From the NCBI GenBank assembly GCA_910575245.1, contig CAJTEN010000015.1, positions 1-64,000 of the forward strand: a stretch of DNA of 64,000 bases, written 5' to 3'. The notes beneath the pieces are model-generated. The model did no database searches and was not told the DNA's origin. It was given only the letters and a program-made list of their open reading frames with translations. Shown piece by piece: positions 27,701 to 35,573 of this stretch. The DNA comes from Clostridia bacterium (GTDB lineage Bacteria > Bacillota > Clostridia > Lachnospirales > Lachnospiraceae). Both the position numbers and the translations under genes were made by a program. Within the stretch, counting starts at the first letter, position 1. The number at the start of each line of letters is the position of its first letter.

Positions 27701-28642
27701 CTTCTTGGAATCCCCGGCAGTGAGATGAAAGCGGTCAGGGATATGACAGCCTATGCTCTCTGGGAAAAAGAAGCAGAAATAGATTCTGATAATGACGCTG
27801 ATCCCGAAACCTGTAAAGTGACTTTCCATGCAGGAAAAGGAACGATTAAGGTAAAAGAGATTACCATTATTATGGACGGGAGCCTTTACCTTCCCATGCC
27901 GGAACGTGAAGGATATGATTTCACAGGATGGTATTTGGATGATGACCTGACGCAGTTTGCAGGGGCATACCATGACACTTACCGCATTACCAGAGATACA
28001 GATTTCTATGCAAAGTGGGAAAAGTCAAAAGAAAACAGCGGCGGTAATGGAGATTCAGGCAACAGTGGAAATACAGAAAGCGGAGACAGTAACAGTGGTG
28101 ACAAAACACAGGATGGAGATAATTCTAATGAAACCTTAAATACATACACGATCAAATATGATGCCAATGGTGGCAAGACTAGGAATGCATCTGTTAAAGT
28201 GGTAAAAGGCGGCAGTGTGAAGCTCCCGGCTGCAGAACGTGAGGGCTACACCTTCAAAGGCTGGTACACAGACAGGCAGGTATTTATCGGAACAGAGGGA
28301 GAGACTTATAAACCCAGCAGGAGCATCAGCCTCTATGCAAGATGGGAAAAAGCAGAAGAAAACAATACCAATGGAAAAGATGACCAAAACACTTCGGACA
28401 AAAATCAGAATACAAGCGGCACTGTCTCCGGCAATTCGGCAGGCAGCCCTTCAGATAAAAATGCAGATACCAATACCGGAACGGAAGGAGGAAATGGAAA
28501 TGCAGGAAAAGGATCAGAGCCGGTTATCCAGACTGGTTATGCGTCACCCTTTTATCTTCTTGCTGCCCTTGGGCTGTGCGGCGTTGTGCTTGCTGCTGCA
28601 TCTGTGCTTGAAGGGAAGAAAAGCGGGGAAAGCTGCCTGTAG
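24755..28642 (+). CDS. Large surface protein with beta-helix and InlB-type repeats
   Basis: 1295 residues. Signal peptide 1-35 (basic start, hydrophobic core, then VKAAEEEE). One InlB-B-like repeat comes first, then about 130-440 rich in Gly-Gly turns (GGGI repeats) as in right-handed beta-helices. Eight Listeria-Bacteroides/InlB-B repeats follow, each with a D-A-x-G-G start and a GYxFxGWY core. A Ser/Asn/Gly/Thr linker and a C-terminal sorting signal with VIQTG, a hydrophobic helix and a short basic tail complete it. Repeats four and five are almost identical. Probably a wall-anchored adhesin processed by the sortase directly downstream. GAAAGGA precedes the ATG. Confidence 0.88.
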   Translation: MGRKRKFSKLLLFAAMLSTIGAGVLGSVPLPVKAAEEEETYTVRFEAYEGTCETESVSVPRGESIVLPGASYEGHYLESWMDVTESGNVHTFKAVGTAGSEYTPERDLWLYANWKPDEDQKPGQDITVTYEARIGDTGYEELEEAFADAQAGDTITVLKDCRVSATLEVTADNITLKSEDAGNPVTISREEGFSGKNYGTNTDTVLLAVTGGSLTTQDIIFDGGAVLDGDFNNSGKVWNGPLIYVDGVYTMERGTVLQNNYNTDGYVNDGSGRPLHTAGALHIVQGGRLTMNGGLIQGCYEAGAGGGIQSEAGSHVSVASGTVRNCYATWGGGMLLGGDAELSGMTISGNSAGSTGGGIYSKAPFTVTDTLIEGNYSAYDGGGICTYTGHRPKFIRCTFAGNVSGRGSAVQTLEGEGTEPLEIHDCTFRGNLSEEKSYAGGTICYMNETGIILAGKTVMEDNLTLGVDPCDILFFYNTGASILLDEDFESDSTFVLGGFHGVIKPGRVLIDGVKYHKDASPEQFPWHTTNYCTEKRGENLYLAEVPRTYSVSYDANNSPTGSSDMCSDPNKYTSKDTVTIMDQEALFPLMGNIVNFGYNFAGWNTEPDGTGTDYAPGQETSLTGNLYLYAKWEAKEPVTLTYIYNDGEGRTDSAQVIPGANIVFPDASRKGYSFKGWYEDEALTVFAGNAGEKHYAPQKDTSYYAAWEKTDATVTFDADGGKMEGGDITAKVGDTITLPNCTKEGYEFIGWYDGDTCAGQAGEEYTVSDDVTLKARYEKKEAVTCTITFDADGGKMEGGTVIAKAGDTVTLPNCTKEGYEFTGWYDGDTCIGKAGEEYTVSADVTLKARYEKKEDEAVICTVTFDADGGETARESISAEKGSAIILPACSKTGYEFLGWFLASDDSICTGQAGEEFTVQGDITLKAHFEKKEEVKVTITFDADGGKAVNPIKAEKGSIIRLPKTEKGGYSFLGWYTEKDGGILLGIPGSEMKAVRDMTAYALWEKEAEIDSDNDADPETCKVTFHAGKGTIKVKEITIIMDGSLYLPMPEREGYDFTGWYLDDDLTQFAGAYHDTYRITRDTDFYAKWEKSKENSGGNGDSGNSGNTESGDSNSGDKTQDGDNSNETLNTYTIKYDANGGKTRNASVKVVKGGSVKLPAAEREGYTFKGWYTDRQVFIGTEGETYKPSRSISLYARWEKAEENNTNGKDDQNTSDKNQNTSGTVSGNSAGSPSDKNADTNTGTEGGNGNAGKGSEPVIQTGYASPFYLLAALGLCGVVLAAASVLEGKKSGESCL

Positions 28643-28835
28643 TGGATGCGTGATTTGACCATGTATTCTTTATGCAGGAAAGGCAAAGGATCAGAAGTAA
28701 ATAAGGCTGTTATTGTCACAGCATAAAATGCGGCAGGGGCTTTTGCTCCTGCCATTGGAGATCATGGCGGCAGATATCCGGTTCTTAGAAAGTGCTGGTA
28801 TCTGCCGCTATTTGTATATAGAAGAAAGGGAACAC
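28643..28835. other. Intergenic region with hairpins
   Basis: 193 bases between the surface-protein and sortase genes. GGCAGGGGC and GCTCCTGCC form a hairpin near 28732-28754, and a second lies near 28765-28808 (GCGGCAGATA with TATCTGCCGC). Neither has a long T tract, so attenuation or RNA protection is more likely than full termination. Confidence 0.45.
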
Positions 28836-29756
28836 ATGGAAAAAATAAAATATTTTATTAGCTGGCTTGGGGAGAAACTTTTCCCTGACCTGCCGGAAAA
28901 GAAAAGGCAGCGGATCGCAGTGCAGATCATAGTGGGAATTTCCCTTGCCATTGTCTGCATGGCAGGCATGGGGATCTTCCGCTATAAGGCAGTGAAACAG
29001 CTTGAAAAATATCAGGCGATAGCAGACGCTTATGCACAGCTTGATATTATTTTAGAAGAGGGAAGGGAGCAGTCGCAGAAGGAAGCGGCGGCGGAACTGG
29101 AAGAACTTTTCTCCGAAATGGAAGCGGATGCAGAACGGTACAGGCAGGAGTATGAAGCGGAAATGAGGGAGAAGGGATTGGAAGCCTACGATTGGGATGC
29201 CTTATGCAGTGAAAATGAGGATATCAAAGGCTGGCTCTGCATCCCTGATACCTTGATCAATTTCCCCGTAGTGGGAACAGATGACAACGCCTTTTACCTC
29301 TCCCATGATTTCACAGGGGATAAGAGCAGCGCCGGGTGCCCTTTCATGGACAAGGACACGCAGGTATGGGATTTCAACCGCATCATCTATGGCCACAACA
29401 TGGGCGCAGGTTCAGAAGCTATGTTCTCCACCCTGTTAGATTATGAAAAAGAAGATTATTTCATGGAACACCGGACCATCTATTTCACAGATGCTTATGG
29501 GAGCGCAACTGCCTACCAGGTAATGGCAGTTGTCAAATACAGCATAGACGATCTGGAAGAGTGGGATTTCCGCATAAGGAACCATGCCGATATGGAGAGC
29601 TACAATGCATGGATGGAGCAGTTACAGGGAAGGGCATTGTATTATGCAGAGCCAGACCACGCTCCTGCCAGCATCATCACCCTTGCCACCTGTGACAGGA
29701 GAATTCATGGAAAAAACGGGAGGTTCCTTGTTGTTGCGGGGAAGATAGCCGGATAG
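28836..29756 (+). CDS. Class B-like sortase
   Basis: 306 residues from the ATG at 28836 (GAAAGGG just upstream). N-terminal membrane helix near 25-46, then a Glu-rich coiled stalk (about 60-115) and a sortase barrel. The catalytic His is near residue 187 in IIYGHNM, Cys near 286 in LATCD and Arg near 296 in GRFLVV. The enzyme joins secreted proteins to the cell wall through a sorting motif. It follows the large surface protein, so VIQTG there is the likely substrate motif. The pairing is inference from adjacency. Confidence 0.9.
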   Translation: MEKIKYFISWLGEKLFPDLPEKKRQRIAVQIIVGISLAIVCMAGMGIFRYKAVKQLEKYQAIADAYAQLDIILEEGREQSQKEAAAELEELFSEMEADAERYRQEYEAEMREKGLEAYDWDALCSENEDIKGWLCIPDTLINFPVVGTDDNAFYLSHDFTGDKSSAGCPFMDKDTQVWDFNRIIYGHNMGAGSEAMFSTLLDYEKEDYFMEHRTIYFTDAYGSATAYQVMAVVKYSIDDLEEWDFRIRNHADMESYNAWMEQLQGRALYYAEPDHAPASIITLATCDRRIHGKNGRFLVVAGKIAG

Positions 29757-29792
29757 ACCGCAGGAAAAATATTTTTATGGAGGAGGCTGTAG

Positions 29793-30032
29793 ATGTCACT
29801 GGACCATATGAAGTCAGTAGACATACGGACGGTAAAGCCGGAGGACGTGGCAGACATACAGCAGATAAAGATAGACGCTGCATTGACACAGCAGGAAATG
29901 AGAAAGGAATTTATCCGCCAGGTAGGAAACCCTTACTGCTTCCGGGTGGGCAAGGTCATTGTAAAGGCTGCCTACAGCGGGGATGGGGTATCCCTGAATG
30001 AGCGGTTCGAGGAACTTCTGTTGTCAGTGTGA
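29793..30032 (+). CDS. Small protein, DUF6870-like
   Basis: 79 residues, mostly helical, beginning MSLDHMKSVDIRTVKPEDV and ending with a possible strand region (CFRVGKVIVKAAYSGDG). GGAGGAGG at 29778-29785 supports the start. I recognise it as the DUF6870-like type, often next to recombinases in Lachnospiraceae elements. The sequence mentions nothing catalytic. Perhaps a recombination or expression accessory; the function is unknown. Confidence 0.65.
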   Translation: MSLDHMKSVDIRTVKPEDVADIQQIKIDAALTQQEMRKEFIRQVGNPYCFRVGKVIVKAAYSGDGVSLNERFEELLLSV

Positions 30033-30111
30033 CATTAAAATACGGTTGGAAAACAGTTGAAATAAGAGGAAGAAAATAGTGGGAAAGTGTGGAAAAAAGC
30101 CTGAAAATGTG

Positions 30112-30187
30112 TTAAGATAAGAACCATAGAGGACTAAATCATGTGCAAACTCCGGTTCTTAAATCCATTAAGATAGGGCTGTCTTAA
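30112..30187. promoter_or_regulatory. Nested inverted repeats before the recombinase operon
   Basis: AAGAACC at 30119-30125 pairs with GGTTCTT at 30154-30160. Next to it lies the near-perfect palindrome TTAAGATAGGGCTGTCTTAA (30168-30187), 28 bases before the first recombinase start. It could be an operator, an attenuator or a recombinase binding site. Confidence 0.45.
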
Positions 30188-30214
30188 TTGAAACCAGGAA
30201 AAGGAGCATTGCAG

Positions 30215-31885
30215 ATGGAAAAGAAAAATAATTCTAATACATATCAGGCAGCCATCTACCTGAGGTTATCAAGGGAAGATGGCGATGCTGGTGAGGGCAT
30301 GAAGCTTGTCAGCAACAGCATATCGAACCAGAAAGCCCTTATCATGGACTTTCTGAAATCCCATGCAGAAATAGAAATACATTCAGTGTATGCAGATGAC
30401 GGGTACAGCGGGGTAAATTTTGACCGCCCTAATTTCCAGCGGATGCTGGAAGACATACGGAAAGGCATTGTCAACTGTGTCATTGTAAAGGACTTATCCC
30501 GTTTCGGCAGGAATTATATTGAGGCAGGGCGCTATATTGAAAAGATATTCCCCATGCTGGGGGTGCGCTTCATTGCCATCACTGATAATTATGACAGCCT
30601 GGACGCACAGGGCGGCTATGGCGGCGACATGGTGGTGCCGTTCAAGAACCTCATCAACGATGCCTACTGCCGGGATATCTCCATCAAGATCAGGAGCCAC
30701 CTTGAAATGAAACGTAAGAAGGGGGAATATATCGGCGCATTTGCGGTGTATGGCTACCGGAAGGATGAGAGGAACAAGAACCAGCTTGTCATTGATGAAT
30801 ATGCGGCAGGCGTTGTGAGGGATATCTTCACCATGAAGATGTGCGGATTAAGCCAGCAGGCGATAGCCGACAAGCTGAATACAGACGGAATCCTGTCGCC
30901 CATGGAATATAAAAAGAGCACCGGCATCAACCTTGAGACCAGCTTCAAAAAAAGCGCACAGGCGAAGTGGTGTTACAACTCTGTCACAAGGATATTAAAA
31001 AATGAGATTTATACCGGAACTCTCGCACAGGGGAAGCAGACTACTCCCAACTATAAGATCAAGACAAGGGTGATGAAGCCGGAAGAGGAATGGGTGAAAG
31101 TGGAGGATACCCATGAAGCAATTATTCCAGCAAAAGATTTTGCGCTGGTGCAGGAATTATTAAAGCAGGACACAAGGATATCCCCGGAAAAGGAAGCACT
31201 ATACCCACTGGCAGGGCTGCTCTACTGTGGCGACTGCAAAGAGCCCATGGTGAGAAAAACTATCCCGGCAGGCGGCAAAAAATATGTGTATTATGTCTGC
31301 TCCGGCAATAAGAAAGACAGATCTTCCTGCTCCCCGCACCGCATCCCGGAAGCAGAGCTGACAGAGACGGTGCTGTGCCTTGTGCAGATGCACATAGAAA
31401 AGGTGCTGACGCTGGAAAAGGCAATGGAAGCAATTGAGAAAGCCCCGGGATTAAAAGCGGACGTGGCAAAGTTTGACTTGCGCATCCGTAAGAAAAAAGG
31501 GGAACTGGAAAAAGCAGAGAAGAGGAAGATGAACCTGTACGAGGACTTAAAGGACGGCATCATCACCAAGAAGGAATATTTACAGCTAAAGACAGAGTAT
31601 GACAGGCGGATAGGGGAAGCGGAAATGCTGATCCGCTCCTATGAAAAAGAAGCCAGTCTGATACTGGAAAGCAGGAGCAGCCTGCATGAATGGGCCAGGG
31701 CATTTAAGGAATACCGGAATATCCAGACATTGGAGAGGAATGCGGCGGTGGTCATGATAAAGAAGGTGCTTGTTTACAGCGCAGACCGGATAGAAGTAAT
31801 TTATAATTTCAATGATGAATTTGCAAGGTGCATGGAATACACAGCAGCATACGGGGAAGCACCGGAGGGGAAGGAGGCGGTATAA
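30215..31885 (+). CDS. Large serine recombinase 1
   Basis: 556 residues from the ATG at 30215 (AAGGAG upstream). The resolvase domain has catalytic Ser near residue 19 in IYLRLSRED and later KDLSRFGRNYIEAG. A recombinase domain, a zinc ribbon (YCGDCKEPM with a later CSG and SSC) and a C-terminal coiled coil follow. It belongs to the large serine recombinases that integrate and excise elements at att sites. Six bases after its stop the next recombinase begins, so three are made together. Confidence 0.94.
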   Translation: MEKKNNSNTYQAAIYLRLSREDGDAGEGMKLVSNSISNQKALIMDFLKSHAEIEIHSVYADDGYSGVNFDRPNFQRMLEDIRKGIVNCVIVKDLSRFGRNYIEAGRYIEKIFPMLGVRFIAITDNYDSLDAQGGYGGDMVVPFKNLINDAYCRDISIKIRSHLEMKRKKGEYIGAFAVYGYRKDERNKNQLVIDEYAAGVVRDIFTMKMCGLSQQAIADKLNTDGILSPMEYKKSTGINLETSFKKSAQAKWCYNSVTRILKNEIYTGTLAQGKQTTPNYKIKTRVMKPEEEWVKVEDTHEAIIPAKDFALVQELLKQDTRISPEKEALYPLAGLLYCGDCKEPMVRKTIPAGGKKYVYYVCSGNKKDRSSCSPHRIPEAELTETVLCLVQMHIEKVLTLEKAMEAIEKAPGLKADVAKFDLRIRKKKGELEKAEKRKMNLYEDLKDGIITKKEYLQLKTEYDRRIGEAEMLIRSYEKEASLILESRSSLHEWARAFKEYRNIQTLERNAAVVMIKKVLVYSADRIEVIYNFNDEFARCMEYTAAYGEAPEGKEAV

Positions 31886-33628
31886 ATGGCAAGGAAGAGC
31901 AGGAAAGCAGCCGTCTCTGGCCTTATGGAGAAGGACACAGCAAATGCAACGCAGGAAATGAAAACCTACCGCACAGCAGCCTATGCAAGGCTTTCCGTAG
32001 AGGACAGCAAAAACCCGGACTGTGACACCATAGAGAACCAGCTTTCATTAGTCAGGGATTACATAGCAAGCAGGCCATACCTTACCCAGACGGCGGAGTA
32101 TATCGACAACGGTGTGTCGGGAACCCGTTTTGACCGTCCAGAATTTACAAGGATGGTAAATGATATGCGGGCAGGGGAGAACGACTGCATCGTGGTGAAA
32201 GACCTGTCAAGGCTTGGCAGGAACTACCTTGAAACAGGGGATTACCTTGAAAAGATCTTCCCCTTTTTCGGAATCCGGTTTATCGCTGTGACGGATGGCT
32301 ATGACAGCACTGCATCCAGTGCGGCGGATGACGGCCTTATTGTTCCGCTGAAAAACCTGATCAATGAAGCATATGCAAAGGATATGTCGAAAAAAGTTTC
32401 CACCGCTATTGACATCAAACAGAGGCAGGGGAAATTTGTAGGGAGCAGGGCGCCTTATGGGTACAGGAAAAGCCCGGAGGATAAGAACCAGCTTATTGTT
32501 GATAAGGAAGCCAGCCCCATTGTGGTAAGGATATTTGAGTGCAAAGCGGCAGGCATGGGCAACGGGGCTGTTGCAAGGATGCTGAATGAGGAGGGGATCG
32601 CTTCCCCTATGCGGTACAAATATGAGAAAGGGCTGACGAAAAACAAGAGGTATGCGGATGGTCTTTGGAATGACAGCACAATTGCCGCAATAATCCTGAA
32701 CCCGGTCTATATCGGCGATATGGAGCAGGGGATTCAGAAAGAAGCCATGTATATGGGGATAAAGAAACATAAGCCTGAAAGATCAGGGCGCATCTATGTG
32801 GCAGGAACCCATGAGCCGGTAGTAAGCAGGGAATTGTTTGATAAAGTGCAGGAGCTGGTTGAGGAGCGGAAACAGAAGGTTATCGCAGAACGGGAGAAAT
32901 ATGCCCACGTGGAGAGGAAAGAAAATATATTCATACATACTGTCTTTTGCGGGGATTGCGGAGGGAGCCTGAACCTGCACCGGAAAGCAAGGAAAGCAGC
33001 CGGAGGGGTAAAGGTCTGTTATGATTATATCTGCCCCAATTCCGAATCTTATGGGGAAAAGTTCTGCAAAAGGAAGAGGATAAAGATGCAGGAACTGGAG
33101 GAAGCGGTAGGAGCCGCCTTAAGGCTGCATATAAATCTTTTCCTTGACACGAAAGCAGTCCTGGAGAACCTTAACAGGACAGCGCAGGCAAAGCAGATAA
33201 AGGACGGCTACAGGCGGCAGATGGCAGAGACAAGGAACCGGATGGAAAGGGCGCAGTCCATGAACAGCAGCCTTTACAGCGATTATGCGGACGGCCTTTT
33301 AAATGAGAGGGATTACCTGTATGCAAAGAGGAAATATGTAAAGGAAGCGGAAGAGATGGCGCAGAAACTTTCCGAACTGGCGGCAGTGCAGGCAACCTAT
33401 GAAGCGGAATATGCAGGGGGCGGCGGCATGGAGGAGACCATAGGGCGGTATGCGGATTTTCAGGAACTTTCTTCTGAAATAGTCCATGCACTGGTCAGAA
33501 GGATCGTATTTTTCGGGGAAGGCAGGGTTGAGATCGAATATACTTTCGCTGATGAAATGAAGGAATTTGTGGAACTGGCAGAATGTAGAAAGGGAGAGGT
33601 TTTATGCACGAAGGAAGAAACTGTGTAG
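31886..33628 (+). CDS. Large serine recombinase 2
   Basis: 580 residues. Catalytic Ser near residue 37 in AYARLSVED, then KDLSRLGRNYLETG. A recombinase domain, a zinc ribbon (FCGDCGGSL and a later CKRKR) and a coiled coil follow. AAGGAGG precedes the ATG, which directly abuts the previous stop. Related to but clearly diverged from its neighbours, so the three are likely not interchangeable. Confidence 0.94.
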   Translation: MARKSRKAAVSGLMEKDTANATQEMKTYRTAAYARLSVEDSKNPDCDTIENQLSLVRDYIASRPYLTQTAEYIDNGVSGTRFDRPEFTRMVNDMRAGENDCIVVKDLSRLGRNYLETGDYLEKIFPFFGIRFIAVTDGYDSTASSAADDGLIVPLKNLINEAYAKDMSKKVSTAIDIKQRQGKFVGSRAPYGYRKSPEDKNQLIVDKEASPIVVRIFECKAAGMGNGAVARMLNEEGIASPMRYKYEKGLTKNKRYADGLWNDSTIAAIILNPVYIGDMEQGIQKEAMYMGIKKHKPERSGRIYVAGTHEPVVSRELFDKVQELVEERKQKVIAEREKYAHVERKENIFIHTVFCGDCGGSLNLHRKARKAAGGVKVCYDYICPNSESYGEKFCKRKRIKMQELEEAVGAALRLHINLFLDTKAVLENLNRTAQAKQIKDGYRRQMAETRNRMERAQSMNSSLYSDYADGLLNERDYLYAKRKYVKEAEEMAQKLSELAAVQATYEAEYAGGGGMEETIGRYADFQELSSEIVHALVRRIVFFGEGRVEIEYTFADEMKEFVELAECRKGEVLCTKEETV

Positions 33629-35211
33629 CAAAGCAGGGAGATTTTAAAGAATATACAGTCTGCCTCTATATCCGGCTTTCCATGGAAGATGATGATGTGC
33701 CCGGCAGTTCCTCCAAAACAGAGAGCGGGAGCATCACAACGCAGAGGGACCTTCTTTATGATTACATTAAAAGCCGGAAGGAGTTTGAGGTCTGTAAGGT
33801 CATTGAAAAATGTGATGACGGGTTTTCCGGCACCCATTTTGACAACAGGCCGCAGTTTACGGAAATGATAGGGCTTGCCAAAAAGGGGGAGATCAACTGC
33901 ATCATCGTAAAGGATTTTTCAAGGTTCGGCAGGGATTACGTGGAGCTTGGCAATTACCTTGAACAGCTATTTCCCTTTATGGGTGTGCGTTTTATCTCCG
34001 TCAATGACAACTATGACAGCGCAGAGCTTGCAGAGGGTGCAACCGGCGGCCTGGATGTGGCGTTCAAGAACCTTATTTATGACTACTACAGCAGGGAAAT
34101 GTCGAAGAAGCAGAAAATCGCATGGCAGAGGATGGCACAGCAGGGGCAGTATAATTCCACCTGTGCCCTGTATGGCTACAGGAAATCGGAAACTGATAAG
34201 CATAAGCTGGCCATAGAGCCGGAGGAAGCGGCGGTTGTCAGGGAAATCTTTGCCATGAAAAACGCAGGGATCGGAACCACCATGATAGCCAAAACACTGA
34301 ATGACAGGGGAATCCCCAGCCCGTCAGAGCTTTACCGGTCAAGGGGAAGCGCAAGGCAGTGGAAGAATAAGGACAGGAAGTGTTACTGGACTGCCTGTAA
34401 GGTGGAGGATATCATCAGGGATGAAAAGTATACCGGAACCATGGTACAGCTTAAGACGAAGCTGGATTCGGTGGGAGGGAAGCAGGTAAAACGCCCGCAG
34501 GAGGAATGGGTGAGGGTGGAAGATACCCATGAGGCGATTATTGATTATCCCCAATACATAAGGGCAGTTTCTTCTTTGAAACAGCAGAAAGCGAAGGAGG
34601 GAAAAAGGCAGAAGAATATCTATTACTGTGGGTGCTGTGGAAGGGCACTGCACAATGCACACAGGGGAACTGTATTTTGCAGGCAGAGGTCATTCAAAAC
34701 TGATTCTGACTGTAAAGATGTAGAGATTTATAAACATGATGCAGATATGGCGGTGCTTGCGGCAGTCAAAAAGGAAGCGGAGCTTTACCTTGACAGGGAT
34801 AAGTTATCAAGGCAGGCGGTGAAAAGGAATGCATCTTTATCTGTAAGCGACAGGATCAACGCCATAGTAAAGTCCATGGAAGCGGCACAGAAGGGATGGT
34901 TCGCATTATATGATAAGTATGCGGATGGGAAGCTGGAGAGGGAGTTCTTCCTGAATGAGAAGAAAAAATATGATGCCGATATGGAGCGGATGGAAGCGGA
35001 GCTTGCGGCACTCCGGCAGACGCAGGAAGCGGAAGAAAGTATACAGGATGGCTCCAAGAGAAAGGCAGAACAGGCAATGGGATTTCTGGAAGAGGACGAG
35101 CTGACCGAAGATATGAAAGAAAAGCTGATTGAGAAGGTGATCGTATATCCGGGGAACAGGATTGAGATAGTGTGGAAGTTCGGGGAATATATATACCATA
35201 AAAGTAAGTAG
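33604..35211 (+). CDS. Large serine recombinase 3
   Basis: 535 residues; the start overlaps the previous gene by 25 bases, with GGGAGAGG upstream. Catalytic Ser near residue 26 in LYIRLSMED, then KDFSRFGRDYVELG. The zinc ribbon (YYCGCCGRAL) and coiled coil are complete. It is the last gene before AT-rich sequence, and the right end of the mobile block probably lies between here and the promoter at 35.49 kb. Confidence 0.94.
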   Translation: MHEGRNCVAKQGDFKEYTVCLYIRLSMEDDDVPGSSSKTESGSITTQRDLLYDYIKSRKEFEVCKVIEKCDDGFSGTHFDNRPQFTEMIGLAKKGEINCIIVKDFSRFGRDYVELGNYLEQLFPFMGVRFISVNDNYDSAELAEGATGGLDVAFKNLIYDYYSREMSKKQKIAWQRMAQQGQYNSTCALYGYRKSETDKHKLAIEPEEAAVVREIFAMKNAGIGTTMIAKTLNDRGIPSPSELYRSRGSARQWKNKDRKCYWTACKVEDIIRDEKYTGTMVQLKTKLDSVGGKQVKRPQEEWVRVEDTHEAIIDYPQYIRAVSSLKQQKAKEGKRQKNIYYCGCCGRALHNAHRGTVFCRQRSFKTDSDCKDVEIYKHDADMAVLAAVKKEAELYLDRDKLSRQAVKRNASLSVSDRINAIVKSMEAAQKGWFALYDKYADGKLEREFFLNEKKKYDADMERMEAELAALRQTQEAEESIQDGSKRKAEQAMGFLEEDELTEDMKEKLIEKVIVYPGNRIEIVWKFGEYIYHKSK

Positions 35212-35492
35212 AGGTATTTATGTAAAAAAACATAGATAGTATATCATTAATTAATTTTTTTTACATTAAGATTCCCCAAATTTCTTGCATTAAAAGCATT
35301 TATAAGAATTTTGGTGTTAAAGGAATTTAATATTCGATGTAATAGCTAACCCATATCGCAAAATTGTTTTCTCTAAATTGATAGATAAATATTCATTTTT
35401 TAAGGTGTAATGGATTGTATTCATAAGAAAACAATTCATTATGCCTTTTTTGAAAAGATAGTGAGTCAATTTTGTACTGTATAGATTAGTTT
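35212..35492. other. AT-rich spacer at the right end of the recombinase block
   Basis: About 280 AT-rich bases with no gene. It holds the hairpin at 35402-35451 and probably the boundary of the recombinase-bearing block. I could not find a convincing direct repeat with the left side. Confidence 0.4.
35402..35451 (+). terminator. Rho-independent-type terminator
   Basis: AAGGTGTAATGGATTGT at 35402-35418 pairs, with mismatches, with ACAATTCATTATGCC at 35431-35445, followed by six T. It insulates the downstream cassette from the recombinase operon. Confidence 0.7.
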
Positions 35493-35520
35493 TTGACTTG
35501 TTATTAATTTATAGTATAAT
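35493..35520 (+). promoter_or_regulatory. Promoter of the three-gene cassette
   Basis: -35 TTGACT (35493-35498), 16 bp, -10 TATAAT (35515-35520), 54 bases before the first start codon. Near-consensus sigma-A type, suggesting constitutive expression as in many defence cassettes. Confidence 0.7.
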
Positions 35521-35573
35521 TATAAATGTAGATTTTTGAAACCTTTAGATTATACAGTAAGAAGGTGAAGTGG

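Noticed and set aside
28239..28658. 139-residue frame overlapping the end of the surface-protein gene
   Set aside because: It is the repeated low-complexity linker read in another frame; the real gene has signal peptide, repeats and sorting signal in the main frame.
24050..35230. GGTAT(C)TTTATG at both edges of the recombinase block as att sites
   Set aside because: Only about ten AT-rich bases with an indel, expected by chance; no matching core or recombinase half-sites.
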